A DNA stretch of 64,000 bases from Sphingomonas sp. LaA6.9 (lineage in GTDB: Bacteria > Pseudomonadota > Alphaproteobacteria > Sphingomonadales > Sphingomonadaceae), in contig NZ_JAKVIO010000001.1 of assembly GCF_022601895.1 (NCBI RefSeq), forward strand, positions 1-64,000, read 5' to 3'. The position numbers were made by a program, and so were the translations under genes. Shown one piece after another: positions 54,792-63,605 of this stretch. The notes beneath the pieces are model-generated. The model searched no databases. It worked only from the letters and a program-made list of their open reading frames with translations, and was not told the origin of the DNA. Numbering within the stretch: the stretch's first letter is position 1; each line of letters opens with the position of its first letter.

Positions 54792-55190
54792 ATGTGTTTG
54801 CGTGCATTGATCGTTGAGGACGAAATCCTCGTAGCACTTGATATCGAAAGCGTGCTTCGAGATCAGGGTATCGAGGTGATCGCCATCGCCGCCGACAGGC
54901 CCACGGCCATGCGCTACGCCGATCAGGTGGATTTCGCGCTCGTCGATATCAACTTGCGGGATGGTCAGACAGGTCCTGCCATTGGCCGTAGTCTTGCCGT
55001 GGATCACGGCGTTGCCGTCATCTTCATCACCGCCAATCCCGGGTTGTTGGGCGAGGGCGTGGAGGGGGCGACCGGCGTGATGACCAAGCCCTTTTCAGAG
55101 CGCTGCATAGGCGCGACCGTGGACTATCTTGCGCGACGCAACGGAAATGCCGCGGCGAGGCCGCCGCGCGAACTCCATCTCTTCGGATGA
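54792..55190 (+). CDS. Single-domain response regulator (132 aa)
   Basis: A CheY-like receiver without an output domain. LRALIVEDEILVALDIESVL gives the acidic pair, FALVDINLRDGQ the phosphorylated Asp, VIFITANP the Thr/switch region, and GVMTKPFSE the conserved Lys. The ATG at 54792 is chosen; an open frame runs further upstream. It converges on an HWE kinase gene 19 bases away, and the pair probably forms one phosphorelay; such single-domain regulators modulate the general stress response in this group. Confidence 0.88.
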   Translation: MCLRALIVEDEILVALDIESVLRDQGIEVIAIAADRPTAMRYADQVDFALVDINLRDGQTGPAIGRSLAVDHGVAVIFITANPGLLGEGVEGATGVMTKPFSERCIGATVDYLARRNGNAAARPPRELHLFG

Positions 55191-55209
55191 TGGCGGTGAC
55201 GTTCGGCGC

Positions 55210-56709
55210 CTAGCGGCGCGCCAGCGATTCCATCGGAATGCGGATGCAGGCGGAGAGCCCGCCTGGCGTCCAGTGCTTGTCGATCGAGCCATGCAACTGC
55301 GCGCCGATGCTGAGCGCGATCAGCCGCGAGCCGAAACCCGTGAATTCCGGGATGTGGTCCACCGAAGGGCCGCCATGTTCGCGCCAGAGTATCACGCAAT
55401 CGTGGCCTTCGAGTTCGATTATGACCTCGACCGATCCGGTGGCGACGGAAAGGCTGCCATATTTCGAGGCGTTGGTCGCCAGTTCGTGAAAGAGAAGGGC
55501 GAGGGGCGTCGCTGATCGGTCGTCTATTGCGGGATCCGCGCCGGTCACGCGCACACGTGGTTGGCCGGCGTCGTTATAGGGGACGAACAACTCGGTCAGG
55601 AGGCCCTGCAAACGGCTATTATCCACGCCTTGCTGTGCAGCATGACTGCGCGGGCGGACGAAATCATGGGCGCGGCCGAGCGCCAGCACGCGAGTCCGCA
55701 GATCCTCAGCCATGTCGCGCATCTCGGGCCGCGTGCGGGCCGAAAGGTTGATGAGCCCCGCGATGACCGCGAAGATGTTCTTGATGCGATGGCTCAGCTC
55801 ATGCGCGACCAGTTCGCGCTGTTCGGCCGCCAGGCGGGTTTCATGGATGTCGGTGCAGGTTCCGAACCAGCGCGTGACGCGCCCTTCGGCGTCGCGCATC
55901 GGCAGCGCGCGGCCCAGCGCCCAGCGATACTCGCCGCTATGGTGGCGAATGCGATATTCTATCTCGTAGGTTTCTCCCGTGGCGAGCGAATGCCGCCAGG
56001 CCGCCCAGGTACGTGGCCGGTCGTCTGGATGGAGCACCGACTCCCACCGTTCTCCGTCGGAATCGCCTTTGGCAACTCCAGTGAATTCGTACCAGCGTGC
56101 GTTGAAGTAATCGGCGTGGCCGTCAGGGAGCGCCGACCACATCATCTGAGGCATGGTGTCGGCGAGGATGCGGAATTTGTGTTCGCTCTCGGTGAGCAGG
56201 CGGTCATGCTCCTCGATCAGTCGAAGGCGACGTCGCGCTTCGAGCAGCGCCATCACCTGCGCCGCGAGGACGTCGAGCCCCTGTCGCTGCAGGGGCGTCA
56301 GTCCATCGCGCGGCTCGGTATCGATAACGCAGAGCGAACCGAGCGGCACCCCCTCGGGCGAAACGAGCGGCGCGCCAGCGTAGAAGCGGATCCCGGGAGG
56401 ACCGATGACGAGCGGGTTGGTGGCAAAGCGCGGATCACGCGACGCATCGGGAACAATCATCGTCGCGTGCCCGAGCATCGCCAGCGCACAGAAGGAGGTT
56501 TCGCGCGGCGTTTCGCAAATGTCGGTGCCATGACGCGCCTTGTACCATTGATGATCCGACCCGACGAACGAGATCAGGGCGATCGGTGCGTCGCACAGCG
56601 AGGCCGCGAATTCGACGATGGCGTCGAAGTCGCTTTCTGGCGTACTGTCGAGCACGGCATAGTCGGCCAGCAGCTGCGCCCGTTTCTGTTCGTCGAGGAT
56701 TGCGGTCAT
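55210..56709 (-). CDS. GAF-PAS HWE-type sensor histidine kinase (499 aa)
   Basis: Soluble kinase with a GAF domain at about residues 20-165 (DAPIALISFVGSDHQWYKAR, GSLCVIDTEPR), a PAS/PAC domain at about 175-300 (MPQMMWSALPDGHADYFNAR, TRWFGTCTDIHE) and a C-terminal kinase core of the HWE family. The phospho-His is in VAHELSHRIKNIFAVIAGL; the N box reads LLFHELATNASKYG and the later VILWREHGG supplies the W-x-E. The start MTAILDEQKR at 56709 is preferred. No membrane segment, so it senses a cytosolic or light/redox cue, unknown. Confidence 0.9.
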   Translation of the reverse strand: MTAILDEQKRAQLLADYAVLDSTPESDFDAIVEFAASLCDAPIALISFVGSDHQWYKARHGTDICETPRETSFCALAMLGHATMIVPDASRDPRFATNPLVIGPPGIRFYAGAPLVSPEGVPLGSLCVIDTEPRDGLTPLQRQGLDVLAAQVMALLEARRRLRLIEEHDRLLTESEHKFRILADTMPQMMWSALPDGHADYFNARWYEFTGVAKGDSDGERWESVLHPDDRPRTWAAWRHSLATGETYEIEYRIRHHSGEYRWALGRALPMRDAEGRVTRWFGTCTDIHETRLAAEQRELVAHELSHRIKNIFAVIAGLINLSARTRPEMRDMAEDLRTRVLALGRAHDFVRPRSHAAQQGVDNSRLQGLLTELFVPYNDAGQPRVRVTGADPAIDDRSATPLALLFHELATNASKYGSLSVATGSVEVIIELEGHDCVILWREHGGPSVDHIPEFTGFGSRLIALSIGAQLHGSIDKHWTPGGLSACIRIPMESLARR

Positions 56710-56773
56710 GCAGGCTCCGGCAATCGAACCGCACAAGCCTTCGCACGGTTGAGCAACTGGCGGCAATTACTCT

Positions 56774-57262
56774 TCAGGTCGCAGACTCAAGCCAGGGGGA
56801 GAACTCGGCGACGACATCTTCGTACAGCTTGCGCTTGAACGGCACGATCAGGGAGGGCAGATCGAAGGGATCGGCCCATTTCCAGGCGCGAAATTCGGGG
56901 TGGTCGGTTTCTATATCGATGTCTTCGTCGGTGCCGAGGAAGCGGGCGAGGAACCAGTGTTGCCGCTGCCCGCGATAGCGCCCCTTCCACACCTTGCCGA
57001 TCAGTTCTTCGGGCAGGTCGTAAAAGAGCTCCTCGCGCGCACGCGCGATGATTTCGATCAGTCCGGCGCTGATGCCCGTTTCCTCGCCGATCTCGCGCAA
57101 GGCCGCAGCTTCGGCGTCCTCGCCGTCGTCGATGCCGCCTTGCGGCATTTGCCAGGCCTCAAGCGTCGAATCGAGGCGCTGGCCGACAAAGACCCTGCCA
57201 TCGCGGTTGATGAGCATCACCCCGGCGCAAAGGCGATAGGGAAGGTCGCTGGCGTTGCTCAT
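56774..57262 (-). CDS. rppH: RNA pyrophosphohydrolase (162 aa)
   Basis: This Nudix hydrolase removes pyrophosphate from mRNA 5' ends and so triggers decay. The Nudix box is complete: [20 protein letters not shown] followed by TGI near residues 42-64. [20 protein letters not shown] and the C-terminal [20 protein letters not shown] fit RppH/IalA. It starts inside the last codon of the upstream hydrolase gene arrangement: its ATG overlaps the stop of the gene at 57259 only tail-wise on the same strand, so rppH is the upstream... that is, rppH is read before no other gene here; the neighbour at 57259-58236 precedes it in the operon. Confidence 0.93.
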   Translation of the reverse strand: MSNASDLPYRLCAGVMLINRDGRVFVGQRLDSTLEAWQMPQGGIDDGEDAEAAALREIGEETGISAGLIEIIARAREELFYDLPEELIGKVWKGRYRGQRQHWFLARFLGTDEDIDIETDHPEFRAWKWADPFDLPSLIVPFKRKLYEDVVAEFSPWLESAT

Positions 57263-58236
57263 TCCGCCGCCGCCTGCCCAAGCACCCGGCCGGCCTCGGC
57301 TTCAGTCACGAGGTCCTTGAGCGCGCGCAGAGCGCCCGCAATGTCGCCGGTGGATGAGGGGATTCCCCGCGCCAGGTTGATGAAACCGTGGATGTTGCCC
57401 CTGGCCTCGCGGAAGATGACGGGGATGCCGGCGGCGATCAGCGCGGCGGCATAGGCGCGGCCCTGATCGCGGATCGGGTCAAGCCCTGCGGTGAGCACCA
57501 GTGCCGGGGGCAGGCCAGCGACATCGCCGAGCAACGGCGACGCGCGGACATGATCGACGTCTGCCGCATAATTCGCTGCGAACCATTCCATCGCCTCATG
57601 CGTCAGCAGGCGACCCTCGGCGAATTTCTCATAGCTTTCATAGGGTTTGGAAAAATCGGTCGCGGGATAGATCGGAAACTGCGCGATGACAGGCGCCTGA
57701 GCCGGCGAATCGCGCAACGCCATCGCCGTTGTGATCGTCAGATTGCCGCCCGCGCTGTCTCCGGCGAGGATCAGGCCGGTTACCCCACGGCCAAGCGCTG
57801 CGGGGCTTTCGGCAACCCAGCGCGCCGCGGCTTCGCAGTCCTCGGGGGCGGCGGGCCAGGGATGTTCGGGCGCAAGCCGGTAATCGATGGCGATGACCGG
57901 CAGGTCGAGCAGCCGCGCGGCTTCGGCGCAGAAGGGGGCGTGCGTTTCGAGATCGCCGATCACCCAGCCGCCGCCGTGGAAGAAGACCATTACCGGCCCC
58001 GGCGCACGGCTTTCGCGCGCATCGTAAAGCCGCGCAGGGATCGTCCCCGCCGGGCCGTCGATCGTAAGGTCGCGGATCAGCGCGAGTTCACCCACGGGCG
58101 CATCCGCCACGTCGCGCATCGCACGCATCGCCTGGCGCGCTTCGGGCGGAGACAGTTCGTGCATCTTCGGCCCCGGCAGCGCGTTCAGGAAAGTCAGAAA
58201 TGCGTGTGTGTCGGGGCGAGTGTAGAATTCGGTCAC
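57259..58236 (-). CDS. Alpha/beta hydrolase, HSL-type esterase (325 aa)
   Basis: Hormone-sensitive-lipase family esterase. The oxyanion motif [12 protein letters not shown] is near residues 83-94, the nucleophile is in [12 protein letters not shown] near 156-167, the acid is in [11 protein letters not shown], and the His is in [10 protein letters not shown] near residue 285. Length is normal. It precedes rppH on the same strand with a 4-base overlap. Likely cytosolic carboxylesterase on short acyl esters; natural substrate unknown. Confidence 0.9.
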   Translation of the reverse strand: MTEFYTRPDTHAFLTFLNALPGPKMHELSPPEARQAMRAMRDVADAPVGELALIRDLTIDGPAGTIPARLYDARESRAPGPVMVFFHGGGWVIGDLETHAPFCAEAARLLDLPVIAIDYRLAPEHPWPAAPEDCEAAARWVAESPAALGRGVTGLILAGDSAGGNLTITTAMALRDSPAQAPVIAQFPIYPATDFSKPYESYEKFAEGRLLTHEAMEWFAANYAADVDHVRASPLLGDVAGLPPALVLTAGLDPIRDQGRAYAAALIAAGIPVIFREARGNIHGFINLARGIPSSTGDIAGALRALKDLVTEAEAGRVLGQAAAE

Positions 58237-58287
58237 ATGACTCTCCTGCGCATTGGCTCTTGGGCGGCCGCCACCTAATTAGGGGCT

Positions 58288-59190
58288 GTGCTCCATGTCG
58301 TCCATCACCCCGATTATGTGACCCCGGCCGCGCCGGGTTCGCGCTTTCCATGGGACAAATACGGCCTTGTCATGGCGGCGCTGGGGGAGGCTGGTGTCGC
58401 GCACACCATCCACCGGCCCCAGCCCATGCCCCGCCAGCATATCGAGGCGGTGCACTGCCCCGATTACGTCGCCGAGGTGGTTGAAATGCGCATGCCTGCC
58501 GAAAAGGCGCGGCGCATCGGATTCCCCGTTACCGAGCACGTCGCGCGGCGTGCGCAGATGACTCCGGGGGGCACATGGCTGGCAGCGAAGCTGGCGCTGG
58601 CGCACGGCTATGCCGCCAATGCCGCGGGGGGCAGCCATCACGCGCTTTACGATACGGGTGCGGGCTATTGCGTGTTCAACGACCTGGCAGTGGCCGCGCA
58701 GCGGCTGATCGAGGAGGGCGATGCGCGCCATATCCTGATCGTCGACTGCGACGTCCACCAAGGGGACGGGACCGCGGCGTTGCTTGCCGGACAGACCGGA
58801 ATCGCAACCTTTTCCATCCATGCGGAAAAGAACTTCCCGACGCGCAAGGCGCGATCGACGCTCGATGTGGGTCTCGCAGACGGCACCGGCGACGACGACT
58901 ATCTTGCCGCGCTCGCAGAGCATTTGCCAAAGCTCATCGACGGCTTCGCGCCCGACCTCATCCTCTACCAGGCGGGTGTCGATCCGCATGTCGATGATCG
59001 GCTGGGGCGGCTTTCGCTGACCGATGACGGCCTGGCCGCGCGAGATCGCTTCATCGGCCGCGAAGCCGCAAGGCGCGGCATCCCGATCGCGAGTGCATTG
59101 GGAGGAGGCTATGGCGAGGACCGCATGGCCGTCGCACGCCGCCACATGGCGTCGATGCTTTCGGTAGCGGCGGGCCATGCCGGCGGCTGA
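58288..59190 (+). CDS. Histone deacetylase-like amidohydrolase (300 aa)
   Basis: Class II HDAC/acetoin utilisation fold. The zinc and catalytic motifs are present: [20 protein letters not shown] with the His pair near residue 115, [14 protein letters not shown] with the Asp and His ligands, and [11 protein letters not shown] for the second Asp. [11 protein letters not shown] closes the site. It begins with GTG at 58288, preceded by AGGGG. Bacterial members deacetylate polyamines, acetyl-lysine or small amides; substrate unknown. Confidence 0.9.
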   Translation: MLHVVHHPDYVTPAAPGSRFPWDKYGLVMAALGEAGVAHTIHRPQPMPRQHIEAVHCPDYVAEVVEMRMPAEKARRIGFPVTEHVARRAQMTPGGTWLAAKLALAHGYAANAAGGSHHALYDTGAGYCVFNDLAVAAQRLIEEGDARHILIVDCDVHQGDGTAALLAGQTGIATFSIHAEKNFPTRKARSTLDVGLADGTGDDDYLAALAEHLPKLIDGFAPDLILYQAGVDPHVDDRLGRLSLTDDGLAARDRFIGREAARRGIPIASALGGGYGEDRMAVARRHMASMLSVAAGHAGG

Positions 59191-59265
59191 TGCGTTTTCT
59201 CCTTTGCGGCGGAGCCATTACGCGCCTAGCATGTTCATGGAGAGACACAGGAAGGACGATCGCTT

Positions 59266-61140
59266 ATGGCATCTGCCGTCCACGAGGTAAGCCCGGAAGA
59301 GGCATCCTCACACCCTGAACCCGAGGCCGTGGTCGTCCGCTTTGCTGGCGACAGCGGCGACGGGATGCAATTGACCGGCGGGCAGTTCACATTGTCGACC
59401 GCGCTCGCCGGAAACGACCTTGCGACCTTCCCCGATTTTCCGGCCGAGATCCGCGCGCCGCAGGGCACGACCTTTGGCGTGTCGGCTTTTCAGATCAATT
59501 TCGGATCGACCGCGATCGAGACCGCGGGCGATGCGCCCGACGTTCTGATCGCGATGAACCCCGCCGCGCTGAAGATGAGCGTGGGTGTGCTCAAGCCCGG
59601 CGGTCTGATCATCGCCGATGAGGGCGAGTTCAGCTCGCGCAATCTCGCCAAGGCGGGCTATGATGCCAATCCGCTGGAGGATGGGTCGCTCGCCAAATGG
59701 CAGCTCGTCCATTTCAACATTTCGCAGCTCACCCTGGATGCGGTGAAGCCCTTCGGCCTTGGCAACAAGGAGGCGCTGCGCTGCAAGAATATGTGGACGC
59801 TGGGGCTCGCGCTCTGGATGTTCGACCGCGAGCGCAAGCCGATTGTGGACTGGCTCCACGCCAAGTTCGCCAAGGCGCCCGAACTCGCAGAAGCCAATAT
59901 CGCCGCACTCAATGCGGGCCATGCTTACGGCGAAACCGCCGAGATCGGCGGGCCGATGAAGCAGCATCACATCGCCGCTGCACCTGCCGAACCGGGGCTG
60001 TATCGGACGGTCACGGGCGCGGAATCGATTTCGCTCGGGCTGGTGGCGGGCGCGCAATTGGCGAACCTGCCGATGTTCTTTGGCGGCTATCCGATCACGC
60101 CTGCGTCGGCGATCCTGCACCATCTTTCGCGGCTCAAGGAATATGGCGTCACCACCTTTCAGGCGGAGGACGAGATTGCCGCGATCGCGAGCGCTATCGG
60201 CGCATCCTATGCCGGGTCGCTGGGCGTCACCTCATCCTCGGGGCCGGGGATTGCGCTCAAGACCGAGGCGATCGGACTTGCGATCATGACCGAGCTGCCG
60301 CTGGTGATCGTCAATTCGCAGCGCGGCGGCCCTTCAACCGGCCTACCGACCAAGACTGAGCAATCGGACCTGTATCAAGCCGTTTACGGGCGCAATGGCG
60401 ACGCGCCGATGCCCGTGATCGCGGCGCGCTCACCCGCCGACGCGTTCGACTGCGCGATCGAGGCGGTGCGGATTGCGGTGCAGTTCATGACGCCCGTCAT
60501 GCTGCTGACCGACGGCTATATCGCCAACGCTGCCGAGCCGTGGAGGGTGCCCGATATGGGTGGCTACGCGCCGTTCGCGGTCGACTTCATGACCGAGGCG
60601 CCCGCGGACGGCTTCAAGCCCTATGCGCGCGACGACAAGCTCAAGCGGCCCTGGGTCAAGCCCGGAACCCCCGAACTGATGCACCGCATCGGCGGGATCG
60701 AGAAGGCGGTGGATACGGGCCATATCGACTATGCGCCGGCCAACCACCAGGCGATGACCGAGATCCGCCGCGACAAGGTGCTCGGCATCGCGAACCATGT
60801 GCCCGAGCAGGAGGTGACGCTGGGCGAAGCTGGCAGCGAACTCGTTATCGTCGGCTGGGGATCGACCTTTGGTCCGATCCATCAGGCCGTGCGCCGCCAG
60901 CGCGCAAAGGGCAGGGATGTCAGCCATGTCCATGTGCGCCATATCTGGCCATTGCCCCGCAATCTCGGTGAATTGCTAAAGGGTTACGGTAAGATCATCG
61001 TACCAGAAATGAATACGGGGCAGTTAAAGACGGTGCTGCGTGACCAGTATCTGGTCGACGCGCAGCCGCTCAACAAGATCAGCGGCCAGCCCTTCCGCAT
61101 CGCGGAGATCGAAGCGGCGATCGAGGAGGCGCTCGCATGA
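59266..61140 (+). CDS. korA: 2-oxoacid:acceptor (2-oxoglutarate:ferredoxin) oxidoreductase, alpha subunit with fused gamma domain (624 aa)
   Basis: The N-terminal 200 residues are the gamma domain (RFAGDSGDGMQLTGGQFTLS, PAEIRAPQGTTFGVSAFQI); the alpha domain follows from about residue 245 (FFGGYPITPASAILHHLSRL, FQAEDEIAAIASAIGASYAG, SSGPGIALKTEAIGL). With KorB it oxidatively decarboxylates a 2-oxoacid, probably 2-oxoglutarate, to the acyl-CoA and reduces ferredoxin. The stop overlaps korB by 4 bases. An alternative to the lipoate-dependent dehydrogenase in an otherwise aerobic gene set. Confidence 0.9.
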   Translation: MASAVHEVSPEEASSHPEPEAVVVRFAGDSGDGMQLTGGQFTLSTALAGNDLATFPDFPAEIRAPQGTTFGVSAFQINFGSTAIETAGDAPDVLIAMNPAALKMSVGVLKPGGLIIADEGEFSSRNLAKAGYDANPLEDGSLAKWQLVHFNISQLTLDAVKPFGLGNKEALRCKNMWTLGLALWMFDRERKPIVDWLHAKFAKAPELAEANIAALNAGHAYGETAEIGGPMKQHHIAAAPAEPGLYRTVTGAESISLGLVAGAQLANLPMFFGGYPITPASAILHHLSRLKEYGVTTFQAEDEIAAIASAIGASYAGSLGVTSSSGPGIALKTEAIGLAIMTELPLVIVNSQRGGPSTGLPTKTEQSDLYQAVYGRNGDAPMPVIAARSPADAFDCAIEAVRIAVQFMTPVMLLTDGYIANAAEPWRVPDMGGYAPFAVDFMTEAPADGFKPYARDDKLKRPWVKPGTPELMHRIGGIEKAVDTGHIDYAPANHQAMTEIRRDKVLGIANHVPEQEVTLGEAGSELVIVGWGSTFGPIHQAVRRQRAKGRDVSHVHVRHIWPLPRNLGELLKGYGKIIVPEMNTGQLKTVLRDQYLVDAQPLNKISGQPFRIAEIEAAIEEALA

Positions 61141-62165
61141 ACGAGATGACGAAGATCGGCACCGCAAAGGACTGGGAAAGCGACCAGGAGGTCCGCTGGT
61201 GCCCCGGCTGCGGTGACTACGCCATACTGAAGGCGGTGCAGCGGACGATGCCCGAACTCGGCGTCAGGCCGGAGGATACCGTCTTCATCTCGGGCATCGG
61301 CTGCTCGTCGCGCTTTCCCTATTACATGGAAACCTACGGCTTCCACACGATCCACGGTCGCGCGCCTGCGATCGCGACGGGGGTGAAGCTCGCCAATCCC
61401 GACCTCGATGTGTGGATCATCACGGGGGACGGCGATGCGCTGTCGATCGGCGGCAACCACACCATGCACCTGCTCCGCCGCAATCTCGACTGCCAGATCC
61501 TGTTGTTCAACAACGAGATCTACGGGCTGACCAAGGGGCAATATTCGCCGACCTCGCGGATCGGCACGCGCTCGCCCTCGACGCCCTTCGGCTCGGTCGA
61601 CCGGCCGGCTTCCCCGTGCGCCTTCGCGCTCGGCTCGGGCGCGCGCTTCGTTGCGCGCGGGATCGACGTCCACAAGAAGTTGCCCGAAGTGCTCAAGGCC
61701 GCGCACGCGCACAAGGGCGCGGCGTTCATCGAGATCTTCCAGAACTGCATCGTCTATAATGACGATGTCTTTGCGCCCTTCACCGAAAAGGCCAACGCCG
61801 CCGAGGGCCAGCTCTGGCTCGAACATGGCCAGCCGATGCTGTTTGCGGGCGGGACCAAGGGGCTGCGGCTCAATCTCGATCACCTTCATCTCGAAATCGT
61901 CGATGTCGTCGATGGCGACTGGCAGGCGGCGGGCGTGCAGGTGCACGATGTCGCGAACCGCTCGGTCGCGCACATGCTGGTCGAGCTGCCCTTCGGTGCC
62001 TTCCCGATGGCGCTCGGCGTGCTTTACGACGATCCGCGCCCGAGCTTCGAGGAGGCGGTGGTCGCGCAGAATCAGCAGGTGGCCGAGGGCAAGGCGCCCG
62101 ATCTCCAGAAACTGGTCGCCAAGGGACAGACCTGGCAGGTGGAAAAGCAGCCGCGCGTCGACTGA
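61137..62165 (+). CDS. korB: 2-oxoacid:acceptor (2-oxoglutarate:ferredoxin) oxidoreductase, beta subunit (342 aa)
   Basis: The beta subunit binds thiamine diphosphate and the 4Fe-4S cluster. The first Cys pair is in RWCPGCGDYAILKAVQ near residues 22-37, another in SGIGCSSRFPYYMETYGFH, and the ThDP/Mg motif is ITGDGDALSIGGNH followed by NNEIYGLTKGQYSPTS. It overlaps korA by 4 bases and lies 17 bases before phrB. Length matches two-subunit KorAB enzymes. Confidence 0.92.
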   Translation: MNEMTKIGTAKDWESDQEVRWCPGCGDYAILKAVQRTMPELGVRPEDTVFISGIGCSSRFPYYMETYGFHTIHGRAPAIATGVKLANPDLDVWIITGDGDALSIGGNHTMHLLRRNLDCQILLFNNEIYGLTKGQYSPTSRIGTRSPSTPFGSVDRPASPCAFALGSGARFVARGIDVHKKLPEVLKAAHAHKGAAFIEIFQNCIVYNDDVFAPFTEKANAAEGQLWLEHGQPMLFAGGTKGLRLNLDHLHLEIVDVVDGDWQAAGVQVHDVANRSVAHMLVELPFGAFPMALGVLYDDPRPSFEEAVVAQNQQVAEGKAPDLQKLVAKGQTWQVEKQPRVD

Positions 62166-62182
62166 AGCGCTATAGGCCGCGC

Positions 62183-63562
62183 ATGACCGATTTGGTTCTC
62201 GTCTGGCTTCGCCAGGATTTGCGGCTGTCCGACCAGGCTGCCTTTGCTGCGGCAGCGGCTGAAGGCGCGGTTGTTGCGGTCTATGTGCTCGACGATGCCA
62301 TTTGCGGGCAATGGGCCATGGGCGGCGCGCAGCGCTGGTGGCTGCACCACAGCCTGGCCGCGCTGGCGGCCGATCTTTCCCGAATGGGTGTGCAGCTGGT
62401 GCTGCGCCGTGGCGACAGCGCGGGCGAGCTGATCAGCGTTGCGCGCGCGCTCGGCGTGCGGCGGGTCCACGCGCTTCATCACTATGAGCCCTGGTGGAAG
62501 GATGCCGAGGCCGCGGTGGCGGGGGCACTCGATCTTTGCCTTCACGACGGCACGCGGCTGATGCCGCCCGAGCGCATCCTGACTGGCGGAGGCGGCCGAT
62601 ACCGCATGTTCACGCCATTCTGGCGCGCATTGCTCCAGCATATGCCGCCGCCGCTTCCCGCACGCGCCCCCGAAGCGGTGCGCGGGCATGGCGCGCATAT
62701 CGCGAGCGATGCGCTCGACGCATGGGAGCTGCAGCCCCGCGATCCCGACTGGGCGGCGGGCTTTTCGGTCTGGAACCCCGGCGAAGCGGGCGCAAGGGCG
62801 GCGCTGCGCGACTTTCTCGACCACGTCGAAAACTATGAAACCGCGCGCAATCTGCCGTCCGAGCCCGCAACGTCGCGCCTGTCGCCGCACCTCCATTTTG
62901 GCGAAATATCGCCCGCAAAGCTGTGGCATCACTGCGCCAGGCGCTGCGGTGCGCGTGCCGAACCGTTTCTGCGCGAGGTCGCATGGCGTGACTTCGCGGC
63001 GAATGTAATCGACATCCTGCCCGATTATGGCCGCAGGAATGGGCGGCCCGCCTTTGACGCGATGCCCTGGCGCGAAGGCGCCGAAGCCGACGCCGATTTT
63101 CACGCGTGGACACGGGGGCGGACGGGCTATCCGATCGTCGACGCGGGGATGCGCGAACTCTGGGCGACGGGCTGGATGCACAATCGCGTGCGGATGATCG
63201 CGGCGAGCTTTCTGGTAAAGCATCTGCTCATCGACTGGCGTCGCGGCGAGCGCTGGTTCTGGGACACGCTCGTCGATGCCGATTATGGCAACAACGCGGT
63301 CAACTGGCAGTGGATCGCGGGCACGGGCATCGACGCGAACATGTTCGGCAGGATCATGGCGCCGCTCTCGCAATCCGGGAAATTCGACGCAGGGCGCTAT
63401 ATCCGCCGATGGGTGCCAGAACTTGGGGCGCTTGACGATGATGCGATCCATGATCCCGAAGCGGCGGGATTGCTCGCGCCTCCCTCCTATCCCGCAAAAA
63501 TCGTCGGGCATCGCGAAGGCCGTGAGCGTGCGCTCGCTGCGGGAAATCTGGTGCGCGCGTGA
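62183..63562 (+). CDS. phrB: Deoxyribodipyrimidine photolyase (459 aa)
   Basis: Class I CPD photolyase that uses blue light to split pyrimidine dimers. The N-terminal antenna domain starts LVLVWLRQDLRLSDQAAFAA. The FAD domain has SRLSPHLHFGEISPAKLWHH, TGYPIVDAGMRELWATGWMH, NRVRMIAASFLVKHLLIDWR and the flavin-contact run DADYGNNAVNWQWIAGTG. Photolyase rather than cryptochrome is favoured by overall pattern and length. Co-directional with korAB, 17 bases downstream. Confidence 0.93.
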   Translation: MTDLVLVWLRQDLRLSDQAAFAAAAAEGAVVAVYVLDDAICGQWAMGGAQRWWLHHSLAALAADLSRMGVQLVLRRGDSAGELISVARALGVRRVHALHHYEPWWKDAEAAVAGALDLCLHDGTRLMPPERILTGGGGRYRMFTPFWRALLQHMPPPLPARAPEAVRGHGAHIASDALDAWELQPRDPDWAAGFSVWNPGEAGARAALRDFLDHVENYETARNLPSEPATSRLSPHLHFGEISPAKLWHHCARRCGARAEPFLREVAWRDFAANVIDILPDYGRRNGRPAFDAMPWREGAEADADFHAWTRGRTGYPIVDAGMRELWATGWMHNRVRMIAASFLVKHLLIDWRRGERWFWDTLVDADYGNNAVNWQWIAGTGIDANMFGRIMAPLSQSGKFDAGRYIRRWVPELGALDDDAIHDPEAAGLLAPPSYPAKIVGHREGRERALAAGNLVRA

Positions 63563-63605
63563 GGACGATTGCGATGTCCTTCCGCTTGCGTAAGAATTGG
63601 CGGCG

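Noticed and set aside
56774-58236. Possible order confusion between rppH and the HSL-type hydrolase
   Set aside because: Both are on the minus strand, so the hydrolase (58236 to 57259) is read first and rppH (57262 to 56774) second, with a 4-base overlap. rppH is therefore the downstream gene of the pair; any wording in its entry suggesting otherwise should be read this way.
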